Assembly (NCBI RefSeq): GCF_002192695.1
Contig: NZ_MTLG01000086.1
Location: 228,083 to 292,082, forward strand
Direction: 5' to 3'
Origin: Achromobacter xylosoxidans
Lineage (GTDB): Bacteria; Pseudomonadota; Gammaproteobacteria; Burkholderiales; Burkholderiaceae_B
Length of the DNA stretch: 64,000 nt
Positions 1 to 8,347 of this stretch are shown here, piece after piece (within the stretch, counting starts at the first letter, position 1; each line of letters opens with the position of its first letter). A program made the position numbers and the translations under genes. Under the pieces are notes generated by a model that saw nothing but the letters and a program-made list of their open reading frames with translations, was not told the DNA's origin and ran no database searches.

Positions 1-437
1 AATGGCGAGGCGATTTCCTATTCCTTCTTGCGGGTCTGTTTTTTGCGAGCTTCACGGTGGCGCAAAGGCGCTCTGGCATCAGTCCCTGGCATGCGACGGC
101 GCTAGTCAATTGCTTCTCGGCGTTGCTGTTCGCGCCGATCTACTTCCTGTGCCTGAAGCCGAACATTTTCTCGGCGCCTGCCGCGGCTTTGGCATTTCAA
201 GTCGTGGCGCAGGGCGTCGCGGTCGCGATCCTTGGAATGTTCTTCTATACGGAAGCCGTTCGCCGACTGGGAGGCCCGCGCGCGGCGATCTTTGGGGCTC
301 TCGCTCCCGCCTTTGCCGCTCTGATCGGCATCGTCGTTCTTGGCGAGATCCCGGGCTGGATGACATCGGCTGGTATTGCGTTGGTGATGGCCGGCGTTGG
401 ACTTGTCGTCACGGCAGGGCGCGTAAAGTCTGTCTAG
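1..437 (+). CDS. EamA/DMT-family transporter, C-terminal part
   Basis: The reading frame is open from base 3 to a TAG at 435-437 and has no start inside the window, so only the last ~144 residues are present. They form a run of hydrophobic helices with short basic loops and two features typical of the second EamA repeat: a helix ending in FFYTEAVRRLGGPRAA, and a later GALAPAFAALIGIVVLGEIPG stretch. Family members are inner-membrane drug/metabolite exporters with ten helices. The substrate cannot be read from this fragment. A hairpin terminator follows about 80 bp after the stop. Confidence 0.75.
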   Translation, partial: WRGDFLFLLAGLFFASFTVAQRRSGISPWHATALVNCFSALLFAPIYFLCLKPNIFSAPAAALAFQVVAQGVAVAILGMFFYTEAVRRLGGPRAAIFGALAPAFAALIGIVVLGEIPGWMTSAGIALVMAGVGLVVTAGRVKSV

Positions 438-516
438 AAGAATGGGCGCCAAGAGGGCGGTCGATGGGCGCAACGCCAGGAGGATGATCGGATCGCAAGT
501 CTGGAGTCGCCCAATC

Positions 517-546
517 AAAAGCCCGCAAGTACAGCCGCGGGCTTTT
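517..546. terminator. Bidirectional rho-independent terminator
   Basis: A 6-bp G/C stem (GCCCGC/GCGGGC) is flanked by AAAA on the left and TTTT on the right, so it can work on both strands. It lies between the convergent EamA gene and the small minus-strand gene ending at 552. Confidence 0.75.
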
Positions 547-551
547 CATTC

Positions 552-803
552 CTACCCTTCAAAAGGACTCTTCTTCTTCCTCCGATTCACCGGCCGGAGG
601 ATTTCACCAGACTTCAATCGATACACGTCCTTGCCCTCCCAGATCACGGCGCCGCCAGTGGATAGGCGGCATTGCAGCACGATGCATGGATCGGGACTTT
701 CTTCCGTAGCGGGTTGTTGAATGATATGTCGTTCGATCCGGTATTGGTCTCCTGCTGCCGAGACCGCAATCACATCCTCCAGTCGTCTGCACGAGATTGA
801 CAT
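552..803 (-). CDS. Small conserved-looking hypothetical protein (83 aa)
   Basis: I do not recognise a family. The ATG at 803 is preceded by a strong GGAGG-type ribosome binding site (AAGGAGGC, about 6 bases upstream) and the gene ends just before a bidirectional terminator, which together support a real gene. The product is soluble and beta-rich in appearance. A central stretch (VIAVSAAGDQYRIERHII) and a C-terminal half with GGAVIWEGKDVYRLKSGEIL resemble a small barrel fold, followed by a basic RRKKK tail. Function unknown. Confidence 0.6.
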   Translation of the reverse strand: MSISCRRLEDVIAVSAAGDQYRIERHIIQQPATEESPDPCIVLQCRLSTGGAVIWEGKDVYRLKSGEILRPVNRRKKKSPFEG

Positions 804-852
804 GATGAGCCTCCTTCACTTGCGCCACGTTGAAAGCTGTGGCGCTGAGGTC

Positions 853-881
853 ATCGTCTCGACTGGCCCTATCCCTGTCAA
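853..881 (-). promoter_or_regulatory. Possible sigma70 promoter for the 83-aa gene
   Basis: On the minus strand a perfect TTGACA (876-881) is separated by 17 bp from GACGAT (853-858), a weak -10 match. It lies about 50 bp upstream of the start at 803. Position and spacing fit; the -10 is poor. The rest of the 804-1053 interval shows no gene. Confidence 0.3.
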
Positions 882-1053
882 TGCTGCTGCGGCCCATCAT
901 CCAAGCGCATGCGCGGCGCTTCCCTGGGGAGCGTCGTGCATACGCATGAGGCGGTGCATGCGTTTGGCCTAGGCTGTTTTCCAGGCCGCGCGGGTGTTGA
1001 AATGGGGCGGCGGTTTGCGGTACCGATGGCTGCCGAAAACTCAACGTCCGGCG

Positions 1054-2016
1054 CTATTCAAGTTTCACGTTGGCGGACTGGATGACGCCGCGCCACTTCT
1101 TGTAGTCCGCGGCGATGGTCTGCGAAAACTGCGCGGGCGTGGTGGGCATGGCGGTTGCGCCCTGTGCCGCCAGCGCGTCCTGCACGTCCTTCAAGGCCAG
1201 GATCTTGTTGAGCTCCGTGTTCAGGGTCTGGATGATGGGCTTGGGCGTCTTTGCGGGGGCCAGCAGTCCGTACCAGACGCGCACGTCGAAGTCGGGGTAG
1301 CCGGATTCCGCGATGGTGGGCACGTCCGGCATGGCCGGGCTGCGCTTGGCCGAGGTGACGGCGAGCGGGACGGCGCTGCCGGCCTTGATCTGCGGCGCGG
1401 CCGAGGGGATGGACGTGAAGATGATGGGCACCTGGCCGCCGAGCAGGTCGGCCATGGCCGGGCCCGATCCCTTGTAGGGCACGTGCACGAGCTTGATGCC
1501 CGCCTGGAGCTGCAGCAGCTCGGCGGCCAGGTGCGTGATGGTGCCGGCTCCCGGCGAGCCGTAGTTGATCGTGCCGGGCGCCTTCTTGGCGGCGGCGATC
1601 AGGTCCTTGAGGGACTTGTACGGCCCGTTCTTGTTGGCCACGACCACCAGCGGGGCTTCGCCGACGATGCCTATGGGCTCGAAGTCCTTGATCGGGTCAT
1701 AGGCCAGCTTGGTGTAGAGCGAAGGCGCCACGGCCAGGTTGTCGACCTGGCCCATGACGATCTCGTAGCCGTCGGGCTTGGCGCGCGCGGCGGTGGTGAT
1801 GCCTATGGTGCCGCCGGCGCCGGGCCGGTTCTCGGCGACGACGTTCCACTTCACCGAGTCGGACAGCTTGGCGGCGACGGTGCGCGACAGGAAGTCGGTG
1901 CCGCCGCCCGGCGTGAACGGCACGATGACGCGTATGGGCTGGTTCGGGTACTGCTGTGCAGCGGCGGGGGCGCAGGCGGCGAGCGCGCAGGCCGAGAACA
2001 TTAGGGCACGTAGCAT
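1054..2016 (-). CDS. Bug/TctC-family periplasmic substrate-binding protein
   Basis: Periplasmic receptor of the tripartite tricarboxylate transporter (TTT) class, which binds carboxylated compounds between two lobes. It has a signal peptide ending AAAQQ, then the family hallmarks YPNQPIRVIVPFTPGGGTD, ENRPGAGG, VPYKGSGPA and PDVPTIAESGYP. No TctA/TctB membrane genes are nearby, so it is an orphan receptor like most Bug proteins. The chosen start (MLRALMF) has GGAG nine bases upstream. An in-frame ATG at 2031 would add METTT but has a weaker site. It is the last gene of the minus-strand catabolic cluster beginning at 8160, 109 bp after the CoA-transferase gene. Confidence 0.9.
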   Translation of the reverse strand: MLRALMFSACALAACAPAAAQQYPNQPIRVIVPFTPGGGTDFLSRTVAAKLSDSVKWNVVAENRPGAGGTIGITTAARAKPDGYEIVMGQVDNLAVAPSLYTKLAYDPIKDFEPIGIVGEAPLVVVANKNGPYKSLKDLIAAAKKAPGTINYGSPGAGTITHLAAELLQLQAGIKLVHVPYKGSGPAMADLLGGQVPIIFTSIPSAAPQIKAGSAVPLAVTSAKRSPAMPDVPTIAESGYPDFDVRVWYGLLAPAKTPKPIIQTLNTELNKILALKDVQDALAAQGATAMPTTPAQFSQTIAADYKKWRGVIQSANVKLE

Positions 2017-2124
2017 GGTTGTGGTCTCCATTCCTTGGTGGGCGCGTCCGGTCGTGGTCGCCAGACGTCGGTTGCTGCGGATGCTGCTGACGCGTACTGC
2101 TGAATCGGGGCGGGGCTGTAGAGG

Positions 2125-3312
2125 CTAGACGGTTCCTTTCTCGTGCAGTTCCCTTATCCGGGCGCGGGAAAGCCCCAGTTCTTCCAGGACCGCATCGGTG
2201 TCGGCGCCCAGCGCGGGGGCGGCGTTGCGGACCTGGCAGGGCGCCTCGGCGAACTTGATCGGAAAGCCCAGCATGCGCACCTGCTGGCCGTCGGGGTGGG
2301 GAACGTCCATGGCCATCCCCTGGTCCGCGACCTGCGGGTCGTCGAACACTTCCTGCAGGTTCAGCACCTGTCCGCAGGGCACGCCATGCTGGTTCAGGCG
2401 TTCGATCCAGTAGTGGCTGCTCTGCTGGCGGGTGCGGGCTTCGATGGCCGCCTTGACGGATGCGCGGTTCAGCATGCGATCGGCATTGGCCTGGAATTCC
2501 GGATGGGCGCGCAGTTCGGGCAGTTCCAGCGCGTCCAGGAGCTTTTCATACATGGCGTCGTTGGACGGGGCGATCGCGACCTGGCCGTCGGCCGTTTCGA
2601 ACAGCCCGTAGGGCGCGACGATGCCGTGGTCGTTGCCAGTTCGCGCAGGCAGCTCGCCGCTGGCGAAGTAGTTCGAGGCCTGGAAGCTGAGCAGCCCGAT
2701 CATGCTGGACAGCAGGCTGACGCTGATGGAGTCGCCACGGCCGGTGCGCTCGCGGCGCAAGAGCGCGGCCACCACGCCCAGCGCGCCATTCAGGCCGGCG
2801 GCCAGGTCGCTGATGGGCGGGCCGGCGCGCATGGGCGGATCGTCCTCGCCGCCATTCAGGCTCATGAAGCCGCTCATGGCCTGGGCGATGAAGTCGAAGG
2901 CGGGCCGGTCGCGATAGGGGCCGGATGCGCCGAAGCCATTGATGCTGCAATGGATGATGTCCGGCCGCAGCGCTTTCAGGGCCTCGTCGCCGAAGCCCAT
3001 CTTGTCCATGATGCCGGGCCGGTAGTTTTCGATCACGACGTCGCAGCGCGGTATCAGCTGGCGCAGGACGTCCTTGCCTTCGGCGCTGTACAGGTCCAGC
3101 GTCACCGAGCGCTTGTTGCGGTTGTAGTTGGCGAAGTACCAGCTCAGGCCGTCCTTGATCACGCCTTGGCGGCGGATCGGATCGCCTTCGCCGGGCGCTT
3201 CGATCTTGATCACTTCGGCGCCCATGTCGGCCAGGATGGATGTGCAATACGGCCCGGAGATGATGCGGGTCAGGTCCAGGACGCGGATTCCGGTAAGTGG
3301 CATGGTTTGCAT
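2125..3312 (-). CDS. Family III CoA-transferase (CaiB/BaiF)
   Basis: Moves CoA from a donor acyl-CoA to a free carboxylic acid through an aspartyl-CoA thioester intermediate. At 395 aa it is full length. The N-terminus (PLTGIRVLDLTRIISGPYCTSILADMGAEVIKIE) is classic. Asp140, in RPAFDFIAQAMSG, is at the place of the catalytic aspartate known for this family. It lies 15 bp after the TRAP DctM gene and shares an operon with an HMG-CoA-lyase-like enzyme, so it probably makes the CoA ester that the lyase cleaves. The acid itself is not known. Confidence 0.9.
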   Translation of the reverse strand: MQTMPLTGIRVLDLTRIISGPYCTSILADMGAEVIKIEAPGEGDPIRRQGVIKDGLSWYFANYNRNKRSVTLDLYSAEGKDVLRQLIPRCDVVIENYRPGIMDKMGFGDEALKALRPDIIHCSINGFGASGPYRDRPAFDFIAQAMSGFMSLNGGEDDPPMRAGPPISDLAAGLNGALGVVAALLRRERTGRGDSISVSLLSSMIGLLSFQASNYFASGELPARTGNDHGIVAPYGLFETADGQVAIAPSNDAMYEKLLDALELPELRAHPEFQANADRMLNRASVKAAIEARTRQQSSHYWIERLNQHGVPCGQVLNLQEVFDDPQVADQGMAMDVPHPDGQQVRMLGFPIKFAEAPCQVRNAAPALGADTDAVLEELGLSRARIRELHEKGTV

Positions 3313-3327
3313 CTGCGTGGATCGTGG

Positions 3328-4608
3328 TCAGCCGCCCAGTCGCGGCAGCCACAAGGTCAGGGGAGGAAAGGCGCAGATCAGCGCGAGCACGATCAGCGAC
3401 CAGATGAAGAAGGGCACGATTTCGCGCACGATGGGGCCTATCGGGGTGCGGCCCACGGCGGACGTGACGAACAGCAGGATGCCGACCGGCGGCGTCAGCA
3501 TGCCCGTCATCAGGTTCAGGATCAGGATCATGGCGTACTGGATCGGGTCCATGCCGAGCTGGGCGCCAATGGGCAGCAGCGCCGGCAGCGTGATGATCAT
3601 GGCCGGCAGCGGCTCCAGGATCTTGCCCACCAGGATCAGGAACAGGTTCACCGTCAGCAGCACCACCCAGGGCTGATCCGAGATGCCCAATATGCCCTTG
3701 GCGATGGCGGTCGCGACGCGCGATTCGCTGATCAGCCAGCTGAAGGGGCCGGCGGCGGCCAGCAGGAACAGTACCACGGCCATGGTGCGCCCGGCCGAGT
3801 AGAAGGCCGATCCCAGCTCGCCCGGCTTCAGTTCCCGGTATACGGCCAGGCCGACGAGCAGGGCGTACACGGCCACGAACGCCGCGGCCTCGGTATCCGT
3901 CAGCAGGCCGAAGCGTATGCCGGCGATGATCAGGACGGGCATCATCAAGGCCCAGATGGATGCTCGCGTCACCTTGGCGCGTTCCGGCCAACTGGCCCGC
4001 GGACGCGATTTGTAGCCATGGCGCCGCGCCTGCCAGGCGCATATGGCCATGTAGCCCGCCAGCAGCATGAAGCCGGGAATGATGCCCGCCAGGAACAGGC
4101 GGATGATGGACAGGTTGGCCAGCACCGCATAGACGATCATCGGGATCGACGGGGGCAGGATGGGACCCAGCATCGCGCCGCAGGCGATGACCGCCTCGGG
4201 GTAGCCGCGCCGGTAACCCTCGCGTTTCATCGAGGGGATCATGGCGGTGCCGATGGCGCTGGCGTCAGCCACGGCGGAGCCGCTGATGCCCGCCATGACC
4301 AGGTTGGTGGTCAACGAGACTTGCGACAGGCTGCCGCGCATATGTCCGACCATGGCCATGGACCAGTTGATGAGCCGCAGCGTGACGCCGCCGCGGTTCA
4401 TCAGTTCGCCGGCCAGGATGAAGAGGGGGATCGCGACCAGGGCGGTCTCGTCTATGCCGCCCAGCATCGACAGCGGCGCCTGGGCGATATCGACCCCGCC
4501 GCCGCCCTTGAACAGCATGCCTATCAAGGCGGCGGTGATCATCGCGAAGCCTATGTCCAGGCCTACCAGGATGAGCACGACGAAAAGCACGACGGAAAAG
4601 AGGATCAT
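3328..4608 (-). CDS. TRAP transporter large permease (DctM-like)
   Basis: The 426-aa membrane subunit that carries out ion-driven uptake in TRAP transporters. It is hydrophobic throughout, with the conserved AIPLFILAGELMNRGG segment near residues 59-74, GISGSAVADASAIGT near 108, and GPILPPSIPMIVY near 147, all typical of DctM. The start overlaps the end of the DctQ gene by 4 bp (ATGA), indicating translational coupling. DctP, DctQ and DctM are all present and adjacent, so this is a complete transporter, presumably for the acid or lactone degraded by the surrounding enzymes. Confidence 0.93.
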   Translation of the reverse strand: MILFSVVLFVVLILVGLDIGFAMITAALIGMLFKGGGGVDIAQAPLSMLGGIDETALVAIPLFILAGELMNRGGVTLRLINWSMAMVGHMRGSLSQVSLTTNLVMAGISGSAVADASAIGTAMIPSMKREGYRRGYPEAVIACGAMLGPILPPSIPMIVYAVLANLSIIRLFLAGIIPGFMLLAGYMAICAWQARRHGYKSRPRASWPERAKVTRASIWALMMPVLIIAGIRFGLLTDTEAAAFVAVYALLVGLAVYRELKPGELGSAFYSAGRTMAVVLFLLAAAGPFSWLISESRVATAIAKGILGISDQPWVVLLTVNLFLILVGKILEPLPAMIITLPALLPIGAQLGMDPIQYAMILILNLMTGMLTPPVGILLFVTSAVGRTPIGPIVREIVPFFIWSLIVLALICAFPPLTLWLPRLGG

Positions 4609-5189
4609 GGATGCGTTCCCGGTGTGTCGGGCTCGCCGCGCGCGAAGGCGTCATGCGGCGCGGGGGCGTCGGGGATCAGCAGGCGCAGGGCCAGGAACAG
4701 CATGAAGAACACCATGCCCACGGTCAGCGAGGCGTAGCTGACGGCATAGGTGAAAGGCGTTCCGACGATGTCCTGGAAGTTGCCCACGGCGACCACGTCC
4801 AGGCCCTTGTAGAACAGGGTGGCGGCCAGGACCAGCAGGCAGGCGTCGAACAGGCGGTCGCGCGCGCGCCGCACGCGTTCCGGCAAATGGCGGTCGATGA
4901 TGTCTATGACCACGTTGCGGCGCTCGCGCAGCGCCATGGCCGCGCCGACGAACGCGCACCACAGCATGCCGATGCGCGCGACCTGGTCCCAGGCGTCGAA
5001 CTGCGTCTTCAGCAGATAGCGGTCCAGGACCTGGGCGAAGCAGAACACCAGCACCATGGCCAGGGTGAGGGCGACCGCGAGCCGGCCGATCCAGCACACG
5101 GCGCGGTCGGCGCGCAGCGCCAGGCCACGCCAGCCGGAGGCCGCGCGCGGTGAGGCGTGCATAGTGGGCGCGGGCATGGGCGCGGCCAT
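4605..5189 (-). CDS. TRAP transporter small permease (DctQ-like)
   Basis: The 194-aa small membrane subunit of the TRAP transporter. It has four predicted transmembrane segments: about residues 35-55, 68-90 (with the DctQ-typical FDAWDQVARIGMLWCAFVGAAMALRE), 112-130 and 148-172. The stop overlaps the DctM start by 4 bp, and the gene begins 3 bp after the DctP stop. The first ~30 residues, before the first helix, are variable Ala/Pro-rich sequence, so translation could also start at the later Met (MHAS). Confidence 0.9.
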   Translation of the reverse strand: MAAPMPAPTMHASPRAASGWRGLALRADRAVCWIGRLAVALTLAMVLVFCFAQVLDRYLLKTQFDAWDQVARIGMLWCAFVGAAMALRERRNVVIDIIDRHLPERVRRARDRLFDACLLVLAATLFYKGLDVVAVGNFQDIVGTPFTYAVSYASLTVGMVFFMLFLALRLLIPDAPAPHDAFARGEPDTPGTHP

Positions 5190-5192
5190 GGC

Positions 5193-6215
5193 TTACTCCT
5201 GCATCTTTTGGATGCGTTCGACCATGCCGGCCGGCCAATCCTTGCCTTCGTACTGCTGGTAGACGGTGGCCAGCGCCGCCTTGAACGCGGCCTTGTCGGG
5301 CTGCGTGTAAGTGACGCCGGCTTCCTTCAGGATCTTGACCGCGTTGTCGTCCAGCTCCTGGTCCAGCTTGGTGGCGACCTTGCCGCCGGCCTTGGCCGCC
5401 TCGGTCAGCGCCTGGCGTTGCCTGGCGTCCAGGCCTTGCCAGACGCGTTCGGAAATGAACCAGCCAGTCAGCTCGTAGGCGTGGTCGGTCGCCGCCCAGT
5501 ACTTGGCTTCTTCGTGGAAGCGCAGCGGGATCGACAGGTCAAAGCCATTGTCCTGGCCATCTATCATGCCGCGGCCCAGCGCCGTGTAGATTTCGGTCAT
5601 GCCCAGCGGCACGACCTGCGCGCCCAGCTTCTCGAAGGTGGACTTCAGGATGGGGATGGCGGGAATGCGCAGCTTCAGGCCCTTGACGTCTTCGGGTTTG
5701 TTGATGGGCCGCGATACGGTTTGCAGCGCGCGCGGCGAGCGTATGCCGAAGGCCGCAAACACTCGCACGCCGGATTTCTTGGCCACGTCGTCGAAGATCT
5801 GGGCGAACTCGTCGCTGTTGATGATGCGCTCGGCCTGCTCGCCGCTCTTGAACAGATAGGGCGCGTACAGGATGTTCAGCGGTTGGGCGCCGCGCAGGAA
5901 CACCACGGACCCGAGGCCGAAGTAACCCATGTCCAGCGTGCCCAGCTGCATGGAAGAGAGGATCTTGCTGATGTCGCCCAGTTGCCCGTCCGTGTAGACG
6001 TGCACCTGCAGGTCGTTCTGGGATTGCCGGGCGGCCTCTTCGGCAAAGGCGCGCATGGCGTGGTCCCAGGGGCTGTTGGAGGCGGCGATGGTCGCGATCT
6101 TCATTTCCCGCGCCTGCGCCTGGCCCGCGGGCGCGAATGCGCCGGCGGCGGTGATCGAAAGCGCCAGCAGGGCAGCCGAGGCGCGGACCAGATGCTGCGA
6201 TATTTTCTTGTGCAT
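5193..6215 (-). CDS. TRAP transporter substrate-binding protein (DctP-like)
   Basis: Periplasmic receptor of the TRAP system, 340 aa. The start at 6215 is preceded by GGAGGAG; longer in-frame extensions lack one. A signal peptide ends at about residue 35 (GQAQA/RE). The family signature follows in the middle: VKGLKLRIPAIPILKSTFEKLGA, then VPLGMTEIYTALGRGMIDGQDN, which includes the conserved arginine that usually salt-bridges a substrate carboxylate. It heads the DctPQM block inside the HMGL/lactonase/CoA-transferase operon. Confidence 0.93.
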   Translation of the reverse strand: MHKKISQHLVRASAALLALSITAAGAFAPAGQAQAREMKIATIAASNSPWDHAMRAFAEEAARQSQNDLQVHVYTDGQLGDISKILSSMQLGTLDMGYFGLGSVVFLRGAQPLNILYAPYLFKSGEQAERIINSDEFAQIFDDVAKKSGVRVFAAFGIRSPRALQTVSRPINKPEDVKGLKLRIPAIPILKSTFEKLGAQVVPLGMTEIYTALGRGMIDGQDNGFDLSIPLRFHEEAKYWAATDHAYELTGWFISERVWQGLDARQRQALTEAAKAGGKVATKLDQELDDNAVKILKEAGVTYTQPDKAAFKAALATVYQQYEGKDWPAGMVERIQKMQE

Positions 6216-6243
6216 GATGTCTCCTCCGGGATGCGGATCCGGC

Positions 6244-7212
6244 CTACCAGTTCCAGTGCACGGGCTTGAGCCCGGCGACCGGCGAATCGAACACCGCCAG
6301 GCTGGAGCCATTGATGCAGCCCATATAGGCGGTCTTGCGGTCGGGGCCGCCGAACGCCAGGCTGGTGATGTTCTGCAGCCGCTTGCTATGGTTGTCGTAG
6401 ACCATGGGGCGGCTCAGGCGGTTGGCGAGGTATTCGGCTTCCAGCCGGTCGATGTGCGCGGCGTCGCCGTCCTCCAGCATGAGCTGCTGTTCCCCTTTCG
6501 GGCTGACGCGTATGACCCGGTTGGAGACCACGCTGATCACCCAGATGTGACCCTCTTCATCGACCGCCATGCCATCGGGATAGGTGCCCTTGCCGAATTC
6601 CGTGATGACTGTGCGCTCGCCGAGGTCGCCGTTGGCGCCGATGCGAAAGCGCAGCAGGCGCCGGCCGAAGGTTTCGTTGACGTACAGGTGCGTGCCGTCC
6701 GGATCGGTGCGGCATTCGTTGGTCCAATGCACGTCCCGGGCCACGACGCGAGTGCCGTGTTCGTCGTGCACGGCGATGAAACCGTCGGCGATGTCGCGGC
6801 GGAACTGGTGGTCGCCGCGGCGCACGGTGCTGACGCAGATCCACAGGCGTTCGCGCTCGTCCAGCCAGACGAAGTTGACGCCGGGTAGCGCCACGCCGTC
6901 GATCTCCATGATGTAGGGCTCGGCCGTGCCGTCGCGCTGCACGCGCCAGACGCCGCCGTCGTCGGCCAGGTTGGCGACGGCAAACGAGCCGTCGCGCAGC
7001 AGCGCGAAGCCGTTGGGTATCAGGCCGGGCTGGGCGCCGATCAGGCGCGCTTCGCCGTTGGGCAGGATGTGGCGTATGCCGCCGGCCTTGTCCGACACGT
7101 AGAGATCGCCCGCGGCCGTGCTCAGCACGCATTCGGGGCGGTTCAGATTGACGCCGGTCTCGCGCACCGCCGACAGGTCCAGGGCCGCGCGGCCATTCGA
7201 TTTGCTGTCCAT
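6244..7212 (-). CDS. SMP-30/gluconolactonase-family lactonase
   Basis: A 322-aa six-bladed beta-propeller of the SMP-30/gluconolactonase/LRE class; characterised members are metal-dependent lactonases. Visible hallmarks are RPECVLSTAAGDLYVSD near the start (the glutamate is a usual metal ligand), PNGFALLRDGSFAVAN, LPGVNFVWLDERERLWICVST, the WTNECRTDPDGTHLYVNET blade and YPDGMAVDEEGHIWV. No signal peptide is seen, so the enzyme is cytoplasmic. It lies 9 bp after the HMGL-like gene and 28 bp before DctP, so lactone opening is probably a step in the same pathway. Confidence 0.85.
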   Translation of the reverse strand: MDSKSNGRAALDLSAVRETGVNLNRPECVLSTAAGDLYVSDKAGGIRHILPNGEARLIGAQPGLIPNGFALLRDGSFAVANLADDGGVWRVQRDGTAEPYIMEIDGVALPGVNFVWLDERERLWICVSTVRRGDHQFRRDIADGFIAVHDEHGTRVVARDVHWTNECRTDPDGTHLYVNETFGRRLLRFRIGANGDLGERTVITEFGKGTYPDGMAVDEEGHIWVISVVSNRVIRVSPKGEQQLMLEDGDAAHIDRLEAEYLANRLSRPMVYDNHSKRLQNITSLAFGGPDRKTAYMGCINGSSLAVFDSPVAGLKPVHWNW

Positions 7213-7221
7213 GGGGGCTCC

Positions 7222-8160
7222 TCAGCCGATCGCGCCGGCGGCCACGCCGTAGTCGTGCAGGCGCAGGCGCGGTCCCGCCTTCATCAGCTGGCCGGGCAGG
7301 CCGCGGCCGACGATGCCTTCCAGCCGCTGAGCCACCTTGATCAGCGCGCCCAGGTCGATGCCGCTGTCCACGCCCATCTCGTCGAGCAGGTAGACCAGGT
7401 CTTCGGTGCAGATGTTGCCGGTGGCGCCCGGCGCGAAGGGGCAGCCGCCCAATCCGGCCAGCGAGGACTCGTATGAGGTGATGCCGGCGCGCAGGCCTTC
7501 CACCACGTTCACCAGGCCGATGCCGCGCGTGTTGTGGAAGTGCAGCGAGATCTTGATGCCGGGATGGTCGGCCCGCAGCGTCTCGACCGTGTCGCGCACC
7601 AGCCGGGGCGTGGCCATGCCGGTGGTGTCGCCCAGCGTCACCGCATCGAAGCCCTGGCGCGCGAACTGATCGAAGATGGTCCGGATGCGGCCCAGGTCCA
7701 CATTGCCTTCGAAGGGGCAGCCGAAGGCGACGGCAATGGCGCCCTTGCGCTTGATGGGGTGGTCCTGCAGCAGCTGCGCGATGTCCTCGATGTCGCGCAG
7801 CGACTGCTCGACCGGACGGTTCAGGTTCTTGGTGTTGTGGCTCTCGGTGGCGGACAGGAACACGACGATCTCGTCGGCCTGCGATTGCAGGGCGCGTTCG
7901 ACGCCCTTGCGGTTGGGCGCCAGCGCGCCCAGCACGACGCCTGGGCGCTTGCGCACGCCTTGCAGGACTTCCTGCGCGTCGCGCATCTGCGGCACGGCGC
8001 GCGGCGAGACGAAGGAGGTGGCTTCGAAGTGCCGCACGCCGGCATCGATCAGCGCGTTCAGGATCTGGATTTTGGTGTCGGTGGGCACGAACTCGGACTC
8101 GATCTGCAGTCCGTCGCGCATGCCGACTTCCACGATTTCGACTCGGTCTGGAAGGCTCAC
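7222..8160 (-). CDS. Hydroxymethylglutaryl-CoA lyase-family enzyme
   Basis: A 312-aa TIM-barrel lyase of the DRE-TIM/HMGL-like class, which cleaves 3-hydroxy-3-methyl acyl-CoAs to acetyl-CoA or a homologue plus an oxo acid. Residues 10-18 (VEVGMRDGLQ) carry the Arg-Asp pair, HFHNTRG carries metal-ligand histidines, and LAGLGGCPFAPGATGN carries the active-loop cysteine known in HMG-CoA lyase. The GTG start at 8160 has AGGAGA upstream; the ORF runs further upstream but that part shows no homology-like sequence. It is the first gene of the operon. The true substrate could be HMG-CoA or a relative such as citramalyl-CoA. Confidence 0.85.
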   Translation of the reverse strand: MSLPDRVEIVEVGMRDGLQIESEFVPTDTKIQILNALIDAGVRHFEATSFVSPRAVPQMRDAQEVLQGVRKRPGVVLGALAPNRKGVERALQSQADEIVVFLSATESHNTKNLNRPVEQSLRDIEDIAQLLQDHPIKRKGAIAVAFGCPFEGNVDLGRIRTIFDQFARQGFDAVTLGDTTGMATPRLVRDTVETLRADHPGIKISLHFHNTRGIGLVNVVEGLRAGITSYESSLAGLGGCPFAPGATGNICTEDLVYLLDEMGVDSGIDLGALIKVAQRLEGIVGRGLPGQLMKAGPRLRLHDYGVAAGAIG

Positions 8161-8290
8161 GGCTTTCGTCTCCTGGCGCCCGGATCCTGTGCCCGCAAGG
8201 GCCTTGCACGGCGATGTCCGGGACATGGGTTGTCGGCACCATCTTCTGCGATGGTCCCAGGCAGGACAAATCGTGAATATTCGGCGGGGT

Positions 8291-8305
8291 ATCGCGAAAC
8301 GCGAT
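8291..8305. promoter_or_regulatory. Perfect dyad with LysR-type T-N11-A spacing
   Basis: ATCGCG-AAA-CGCGAT is a perfect 6-3-6 palindrome containing T-N11-A. It lies about 130 bp upstream of the lyase gene start (8160) and just beyond the stop of the LysR gene. Position and form fit the binding site of that LysR protein on its target operon. Confidence 0.45.
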
Positions 8306-8347
8306 GGCTCGGAACCCACGCGTCGCGCATGGGCAGGCCGGCGCATC

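Noticed and set aside
2143..4737. Long plus-strand ORF (864 aa)
   Set aside because: Antisense shadow of the CoA-transferase and TRAP genes; composition is Gln/His/Asp-rich as expected for reversed high-GC codons, with no family-like sequence.
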